From Holophaga sp. (GTDB lineage: Bacteria; Acidobacteriota; Holophagae; Holophagales; Holophagaceae): DNA of 8,386 nucleotides. The notes under the pieces were generated by a model. It ran no database searches, was not told the origin of the DNA, and saw only the letters and a list, made by a program, of their open reading frames with translations. The stretch covers positions 1-8,386 of the forward strand of contig JARLGP010000058.1 of assembly GCA_031292735.1 (NCBI GenBank). Reading direction: 5' to 3'. The position numbers and the translations under genes were made by a program. This document shows, piece by piece, positions 1 to 5,753 of the stretch (the stretch's first letter is position 1; each line of letters begins with the position of its first letter).

Positions 1-7
1 AGTGAAA

Positions 8-25
8 CGCCCCGAGGCGGGGGCG
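8..25. terminator. GC-rich hairpin, possible terminator of an upstream gene
   Basis: Bases 8-14 (CGCCCCG) can pair with 18-25 around a three-base AGG loop, with G23 bulged; 8-13 also pairs perfectly with 20-25. The stem is strong but is followed on the + strand only by CTTCG, without a T-run. On the minus strand it is followed by TTTCACT. It may be the end of a transcription unit lying left of the window, but the missing U-tract makes intrinsic termination unproven. Confidence 0.3.
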
Positions 26-77
26 CTTCGTGAAGGAAGTTTTGGAGGGATAAGTTTGGTGGGGTTTCTTTTGCGGG

Positions 78-96
78 AGTCCCCAGAACGGGGACT
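78..96. repeat. Perfect 7-bp inverted repeat (AGTCCCC / GGGGACT)
   Basis: AGTCCCC at 78-84 is the exact reverse complement of GGGGACT at 90-96, separated by the five-base loop AGAAC. No T-run follows on either strand, so it does not look like an intrinsic terminator. It could be an operator or an RNA hairpin in a leader. It lies about 180 bp before the transporter start. Confidence 0.4.
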
Positions 97-100
97 GGAC

Positions 101-223
101 AAGGTGGTGGGACTGTAGGTGGCGGGAAGTTCCTGGTTCCAGCAGCGCCTAGGGCGGTGATGGAGGAACACCTCACCTGCCAGCTTACCCGGTTTTTACC
201 CACAGGGCAACACCCACCGCCTT
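101..223 (+). promoter_or_regulatory. Candidate structured leader before the EamA transporter, with two competing stems
   Basis: Bases 101-111 can pair with 213-223 over 11 bp with one G-T wobble, enclosing about 100 nt. The same 3' segment can instead pair with 151-159 (GGCGGTG at 153-159 is the exact reverse complement of 215-221), and a T-rich stretch (TTTGTTTTG, 222-230) follows. Smaller hairpins lie between: 133-142, 146-156 and 163-174. This is seen by eye only. Mutually exclusive pairings before a T-rich tract are the layout of an attenuator, but the enclosed loop of the second stem is large (about 55 nt) and GC-rich DNA pairs easily by chance. It matches none of the common riboswitch consensus motifs I looked for (TPP, fluoride, guanidine-I, SAM, FMN). 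Confidence 0.2.
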
Positions 224-275
224 TGTTTTGTCGTGTCGGGGTGAAATCATCCTGCATTCATGCTGTGATGGCTCC

Positions 276-1163
276 ATGCCTTCCCCCGCTTCCCCCCACC
301 CCATGCTGGCCCGGGCCGCCCTGGTCGGGTCGGCGCTGTGCTTCGGGCTGATGGCGGTGCTGGCGCGCAAGTTGACTCAGCCGGGCATGGGCTTCACGCC
401 GGGACACCTGTCGGTGCTGCGCTTCGTGGTGGGGATCGCGGTATGCCTGGTGGCCTTCCGCATCTGGCCCCACCTCCATGCCCCCAGCAACTACTGGATG
501 CTCGTCACCCGCGGCATCACGGGCGGGCTGGTGGTGGTGCTCTATTTCGACGCCCTGGCCCACATCCATGCCGGGGAGGCGGGGATCATCTACAACCTGT
601 TCCCGGTGTTCGCGGTCATCATGTCCATCTTCGTGTTCCGGGAACGGCCCACGGTGCACCTGTTCCTGGCGGTGCTGCTGGCCTCGCTGGGGGTGGTGCT
701 GGTGCTGGGCCAGGGCAAGGTGGCCATCGGCCTGGGCCGGGGCGAACTGGCGGCGCTGGCGGCGGCCTTCTTCGCGGCCACCAGCGCGATCGCCATGCGC
801 TCCATGCGCCCCACCACCAACACGGCCACGATCTTCTTCTACTTCTGCCTGGTGGGCCTGGTGGTGGTGGCGCCCTTCGCCCTGAGCCCCTGGCCCCGGG
901 CCCTGGTGCCCTGGCTGGTGGCCCTGCTCATGAGCCTGGCGGCGCTGGGGGGACAGTGGCTCATGGCCGAGGCCTACGGCAGCCTCTCGGTGCCCGAGGC
1001 GGCCGTCTGGCTCCAGTTGCTGCCCATCGTCACCTACCTCATGGCGGTGCCGATGCTGGGGGAGGCCATCAGCGGGTTCGGGCTGGCCGGGGTGCTGATC
1101 ACGGTGGTGGGGGTTGCCTACGGCACCGTGCTCGGGCACCGGCAGGTTCAGCTCCGGCCGTAG
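276..1163 (+). CDS. EamA/DMT-family inner-membrane transporter
   Basis: The product is a 295-residue integral membrane protein of the drug/metabolite transporter superfamily, predicted to move a small metabolite across the inner membrane. The substrate cannot be told from the sequence. It has about ten hydrophobic helices in two homologous halves (EamA repeats, roughly residues 11-145 and 156-285), the family's usual architecture and length. The first half ends its fourth helix with the typical short Glu-Arg motif (FRERP, 122-126), and the second has the matching acidic site GEAIS near 262-266. The start is uncertain. ATG 276 is chosen; ATG 303 lies directly at the first helix, and an in-frame TTG at 228 would add 16 non-hydrophobic residues. 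None has a good Shine-Dalgarno sequence. The gene converges on the cupin gene and overlaps its end by 16 bp. A possible RNA leader lies upstream. Confidence 0.9.
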   Translation: MPSPASPHPMLARAALVGSALCFGLMAVLARKLTQPGMGFTPGHLSVLRFVVGIAVCLVAFRIWPHLHAPSNYWMLVTRGITGGLVVVLYFDALAHIHAGEAGIIYNLFPVFAVIMSIFVFRERPTVHLFLAVLLASLGVVLVLGQGKVAIGLGRGELAALAAAFFAATSAIAMRSMRPTTNTATIFFYFCLVGLVVVAPFALSPWPRALVPWLVALLMSLAALGGQWLMAEAYGSLSVPEAAVWLQLLPIVTYLMAVPMLGEAISGFGLAGVLITVVGVAYGTVLGHRQVQLRP

Positions 1164-1510
1164 ACGTCTTCCAGCCGCTCGATGTCGTTCTCGTCGAAGG
1201 TGCCCAGGCTGATCTCCAGCACGCGCACCGGGTTGGCCCCGGAACCGGCGCAGCTCAGCCGGTGCGTGCTGCCCACCGGAAGCCAGATCTCCGCGCCCTT
1301 GTCCGGGGTGAGGATCTTGCCGTCCAGTTCCACCACCACCCCCGCGTCCAGGGCGACCCAGAGCTCGTTGCGCTGGCGGTGACGCTGGAGGCTCAGCTTC
1401 TGGCCCGGGTTGCAGGTGAGGATCTTGACGGTGCAGGGGGTGTTGAGCACGAACTGGTCGAAACTGCCCCAGGGCTTGTCCACATGGATGCTGGCGGGTT
1501 TGCTGGTCAT
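1148..1510 (-). CDS. Small cupin, like the C-terminal PMI domain of type II mannose-6-P isomerase/GDP-mannose pyrophosphorylase
   Basis: This 120-residue single-domain cupin aligns with the C-terminal isomerase domain of bifunctional PMI/GMP proteins. It opens with the KPWGSFDQF block (12-20), followed by the metal-site region PGQKLSLQRHRQRNE (35-49), LPVGSTHRL (77-85) and the typical tail ENDIERLEDVYGR (107-119). In family members the first cupin motif reads HxH then Glu. Here His44 and Glu49 are kept but the second His is Gln46, while His83 is present. The metal centre may therefore be altered, and isomerase activity is not assured. A good ribosome site (AAGGA, 1517-1521) sits 6 nt before the ATG. 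The gene follows manC by 22 bp on the same strand, so the two probably form one transcription unit and may act together in mannose-6-P to GDP-mannose conversion. It could also be a non-catalytic partner. Confidence 0.82.
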   Translation of the reverse strand: MTSKPASIHVDKPWGSFDQFVLNTPCTVKILTCNPGQKLSLQRHRQRNELWVALDAGVVVELDGKILTPDKGAEIWLPVGSTHRLSCAGSGANPVRVLEISLGTFDENDIERLEDVYGRS

Positions 1511-1532
1511 GGCGGGTCCTTGGCGGAATGGG

Positions 1533-2603
1533 TCAGAGCAGGTCTTCCCGCCCCGACGCCTTGAGTTGATCGACGATCAGTTTGACGTCCTGGGCGCGGT
1601 CCTTGCGGCAGATGAGCAGGGCATCCGGCTCGTCCACCACGATGAGGTTGGCCAGCCCGGTGCCGGCGATGAGCCGCTGTCCGCCGAAGATCGCGCAGTT
1701 GGTGGACTCCAGCAGGATGGCGTCGCCGATGATGACGTTGCCGGAGCCATCGGCCTCGTGGAACTCCACCACCGCGGGCCAGGAGCCCACATCCGACCAG
1801 CGGAAGCGCGCCGGCACCACCGCCACCCGGTCGGATTTCTCCATCAGCGCGTAGTCGATGGACTGCTTGGGCAGCCGGCCATAGGCCTGGGACAGGGCCT
1901 CCGGCCTCGCTCCGGAAGCCACCCACTCGTCCAGCGGCGCCAGCATCTCCGGGCAGTGGCGAACCAGCTCCGAACGGAAATCCTGGAGGGTCCAGACGAA
2001 CATGCCGGCATTCCAGTAGTGCCGGCCGGATTCCAGGTAGGTCACGGCGGTCTCGAAGGTGGGCTTTTCCCGGAACGAGGTCACGCCCAGCACGGCGCCC
2101 TCGCCTTCGGTCTCGATATAGCCGTAGCCGGTTTCCGGGTAGGTGGGCCGGATGCCGAAGGTGACCAGGTCGCGCTTCTCGGCGGCATGGGTCACGGCCG
2201 TGTCGATGTCCCGCAGGAACTGGGCCCGGTCACCGATCCAGGAATCGGCGCTGAGCACCACCATCACTCCGTCCGGAACCCGCTGCTCCATGGTGACCAG
2301 GGCCAGGGCCAGGCAGGGGGCCGTGTTGCGCCCTTCGGGCTCCACCAGCACGTTCTGCGGCGGCAGCTCCGGCAGCATCCTCCGGGTCTCCGCGGCCAGT
2401 TCCTCGGTGGTGAGCACGAAGATGTCCTCGGGCAGGAACGCCCCGTCCAGCCGGTGCACCGTCTGGTGCAGCAGGGACTCGTCTCCCACCATGGTCAGGA
2501 ACTGCTTGGGGCGCTTGCCCCGGGACCGCGGCCAGAACCGGGTGCCCCGGCCACCGGCCATTATTATGGCTAACTTGCGATGATTCTTGATCACTGGCTT
2601 CAT
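1533..2603 (-). CDS. manC: Mannose-1-phosphate guanylyltransferase (GDP-mannose pyrophosphorylase), monofunctional
   Basis: The protein joins mannose-1-phosphate and GTP into GDP-mannose, the mannosyl donor for capsule, O-antigen or exopolysaccharide; it acts in the cytoplasm. The 356 residues form one nucleotidyltransferase domain. The N-terminal signature AGGRGTRFWPRSR with RPKQF covers residues 16-35, EPEGRNTAP 88-96, FREKP 177-181, YWNAGMFVW 196-204, and WSDVGSW 269-275. Where relatives usually read PADH, this one has SADS (118-121). The common bacterial type II enzyme is about 470-480 residues with a fused isomerase cupin; here the chain stops at 356 and a separate cupin gene follows 22 bp downstream. 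Start ATG 2603 has no clear Shine-Dalgarno. It lies 10 nt after the upstream gene's stop, so translation may be coupled. No other start codon is available between the ATG and the nearest upstream in-frame codons I checked. Confidence 0.93.
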   Translation of the reverse strand: MKPVIKNHRKLAIIMAGGRGTRFWPRSRGKRPKQFLTMVGDESLLHQTVHRLDGAFLPEDIFVLTTEELAAETRRMLPELPPQNVLVEPEGRNTAPCLALALVTMEQRVPDGVMVVLSADSWIGDRAQFLRDIDTAVTHAAEKRDLVTFGIRPTYPETGYGYIETEGEGAVLGVTSFREKPTFETAVTYLESGRHYWNAGMFVWTLQDFRSELVRHCPEMLAPLDEWVASGARPEALSQAYGRLPKQSIDYALMEKSDRVAVVPARFRWSDVGSWPAVVEFHEADGSGNVIIGDAILLESTNCAIFGGQRLIAGTGLANLIVVDEPDALLICRKDRAQDVKLIVDQLKASGREDLL

Positions 2604-2613
2604 GAGGTCACGC

Positions 2614-3144
2614 TCACGCTTTCGCCCGCTTGCGGGAAGGCCGGGGCGCCTTGCCTGCCGGCCGGGACGGTTTGACGGCCCTGGGTTTCTGGGCCGTATT
2701 CAACTTCGCTTCCGGAGCGGCCTTGCCCGGCCTGGCGGCGCGGGCCTTGCCCCCGGGACGGACCTTGCCCGCGGAACGGACCTTGCGACCGGCGCGCACC
2801 TCGTTTCCGGTTCGCGCCGGGCTCGCCGCGCTTCCCGCGCGCGCCGGACTCGCCGCGCGAGGCTCGCTCTCCGCGGGAGCCTCGCTCACGGCGCGGACCT
2901 TGCCGCCGCGACGACGGGCGGTCTTGGTCGCCTGGGCGTGGGGCGAATCCTTGGCATGGGTTTCCGGAGGAGGCAGCGGCGGCGGTTCCACCACGCCCCG
3001 GGGAACTGGTGGAAGATCGGATTCCTCGATGCCCTGGGCCTGGGAACGCTGGGACCGCGCCTTCATGACTGGGTCATCTACGGCCTGAGCCCCCAACAGG
3101 CAGCTCACGGTGAGCAGAAGGCTCCATTTTTTAACCAGATCCAT
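2614..3144 (-). CDS. Predicted exported, very basic Lys/Arg/Ala/Pro-rich repeat protein, function unknown
   Basis: I recognise no enzyme family. With the start at ATG 3144 the protein has 176 residues. Residues 1-21 look like a signal peptide: KK at 5-6, a hydrophobic core, and an AQA cleavage site at 19-21. The mature part has a Pro-rich stretch near 45-64 and then a strongly basic, low-complexity tail resembling histone-H1-like or AlgP-type sequence, with degenerate six-residue units containing GKVR/GKAR and a nine-residue duplication around AASPAR. Cys15 sits in TVSC, a poor lipobox, so lipoprotein sorting is less likely than ordinary cleavage. The longer in-frame start at 3210 would bury the signal peptide behind 22 residues and is rejected. 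The gene lies 66 bp after the CheZ-like gene and 10 bp before manC. A role binding polyanions such as polysaccharide or nucleic acid is only inference from charge. Confidence 0.7.
   Translation of the reverse strand: MDLVKKWSLLLTVSCLLGAQAVDDPVMKARSQRSQAQGIEESDLPPVPRGVVEPPPLPPPETHAKDSPHAQATKTARRRGGKVRAVSEAPAESEPRAASPARAGSAASPARTGNEVRAGRKVRSAGKVRPGGKARAARPGKAAPEAKLNTAQKPRAVKPSRPAGKAPRPSRKRAKA
2741..2794. repeat. Three tandem 18-bp degenerate repeats inside the basic-protein gene
   Basis: Three adjacent 18-bp units begin at 2741, 2759 and 2777, each starting CGGRCCTTGC; a fourth dispersed copy lies at 2894-2911. On the coding (minus) strand each unit gives six residues, PGGKAR, SAGKVR and AGRKVR in coding order from the C-terminal side. 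The period is a multiple of three, so copy-number change would keep the frame. Confidence 0.7.
2814..2858. repeat. Direct 18-bp repeat with 27-bp period inside the basic-protein gene
   Basis: Bases 2814-2831 and 2841-2858 are identical at 17 of 18 positions (GCGCCGGRCTCGCCGCGC). The 27-bp period encodes two tandem nine-residue units on the minus strand, each containing AASPAR. Confidence 0.7.
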
Positions 3145-3151
3145 GTAGCGA

Positions 3152-3156
3152 CTCCC
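3152..3156 (-). promoter_or_regulatory. Ribosome binding site that fixes the start of the basic exported protein
   Basis: GGGAG on the minus strand lies 7 nt before ATG 3144. This supports the start that places the signal peptide at the N-terminus over the longer in-frame options at 3180 and 3210. Confidence 0.6.
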
Positions 3157-3210
3157 GGGAAAAGACTGGGTCTCAACCATGATGCCAGGATGTCCCGGTC
3201 CGGTGGCCAC

Positions 3211-3735
3211 CTACTTGGCGGCCCTGGCCGATCGGATCTTGGCGAAGAACTCGGCGATGACGGAGTCGGTCTCGCCCTTGGTCAGGTCGGCGTCCTGGGC
3301 GCGCCGCTCGAGGATGTCCCGGCCGGCGGAGGCGGAATGCCGGGTATCCGGCTGGGTCGGATTGAGGTTGGCGATGAGGAATTCCGAGACTTCGATCAGC
3401 CGGTGGCCTACCTTCTCCAGTTTCTGGCGGACGATATCCTGGTACTGGAACAGGTCGTAGGCCCCCTGGACGTTGTAGATGCCGTTGTCGGCGTGGACGC
3501 TGATGCTCTCCATGCGGTCGATGAGGGCCTGCCGGTCATCGGAAGGGGGCATGAGCCGGGCCAGCACGTCCTGGCACTCGCGGGTCAGGGCCTGGATCTC
3601 CTCGAAGCTGTTCTGGACCACCTCCATCTGGGAGATGATGCGGTCCGCCCCGCCCTCCTGTTCATGGGCGATCTGAATCAACTGGTCAGGAATGGCTGAT
3701 GAACCTGCAGGCTTGGCGGCTTCAGGATTTGGCAT
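3211..3735 (-). CDS. CheZ-like phosphatase candidate (helical, CheY-P phosphatase motif)
   Basis: This 174-residue protein is predicted to be mostly alpha-helical and has no signal peptide or membrane segment. The segment DLFQYQDIVRQKLEKV (94-109) resembles the active-site helix of CheZ. Asp100 and Gln104 have the same D-x-x-x-Q spacing as the catalytic Asp143 and Gln147 of E. coli CheZ, which dephosphorylates the response regulator CheY. A linker follows (about 125-145) and then a short amphipathic C-terminal helix (about 155-168), as in CheZ, where the tail docks on CheY. The family is usually a little over 200 residues, so this is short. Similar QYQDIVRQ segments also occur in chemoreceptor-type and other signalling proteins, so the substrate is uncertain. 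Start ATG 3735 has a weak GGGG site 5 nt upstream, within the palindrome CCCCATGGGG (3741-3750). It leads the minus-strand gene set. No cheY, cheA or flagellar gene is in view. Confidence 0.65.
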   Translation of the reverse strand: MPNPEAAKPAGSSAIPDQLIQIAHEQEGGADRIISQMEVVQNSFEEIQALTRECQDVLARLMPPSDDRQALIDRMESISVHADNGIYNVQGAYDLFQYQDIVRQKLEKVGHRLIEVSEFLIANLNPTQPDTRHSASAGRDILERRAQDADLTKGETDSVIAEFFAKIRSARAAK

Positions 3736-5729
<1,994 letters not shown>

Positions 5730-5753
5730 GCCCCTCTGGGTTAATCTGTTGCC

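Noticed and set aside
2..118. Frame open from the left edge to TAG at 116, possibly the tail of an upstream gene
   Set aside because: It has only 38 codons, contains both inverted repeats and shows no recognisable C-terminus, so coding cannot be supported.
153..185. Resemblance to the 5' half of a fluoride riboswitch (GGTGATGGAG...CACC)
   Set aside because: The spacing is one base off and the required downstream CTGATGrC-nCC-TAC block is absent, so the likeness is treated as chance.
258..1139. 293-codon minus-strand frame opposite the transporter
   Set aside because: It is the in-register antisense of the EamA gene, rich in His, Gln and Gly with no domain features; the + strand product has clear transmembrane helices.
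338..1564. 408-codon + frame over the transporter end and cupin
   Set aside because: It is a frame-shifted shadow with Gly/Ala/Pro/His composition spanning two genuine genes on opposite strands.
1410..2573. 387-codon + frame opposite manC
   Set aside because: It is antisense to a gene with complete family signatures, has no coherent domain and has no ribosome site of note.
3145..3210. N-terminal extension of the basic protein to an upstream start at 3210
   Set aside because: It would place 22 residues before a clear signal peptide; ATG 3144 has a good GGGAG ribosome site.
2587..3699. 370-codon + frame opposite the basic protein and the CheZ-like gene
   Set aside because: It spans two minus-strand genes with a signal peptide and a catalytic motif respectively; the + product is Arg/Gly-rich shadow sequence.
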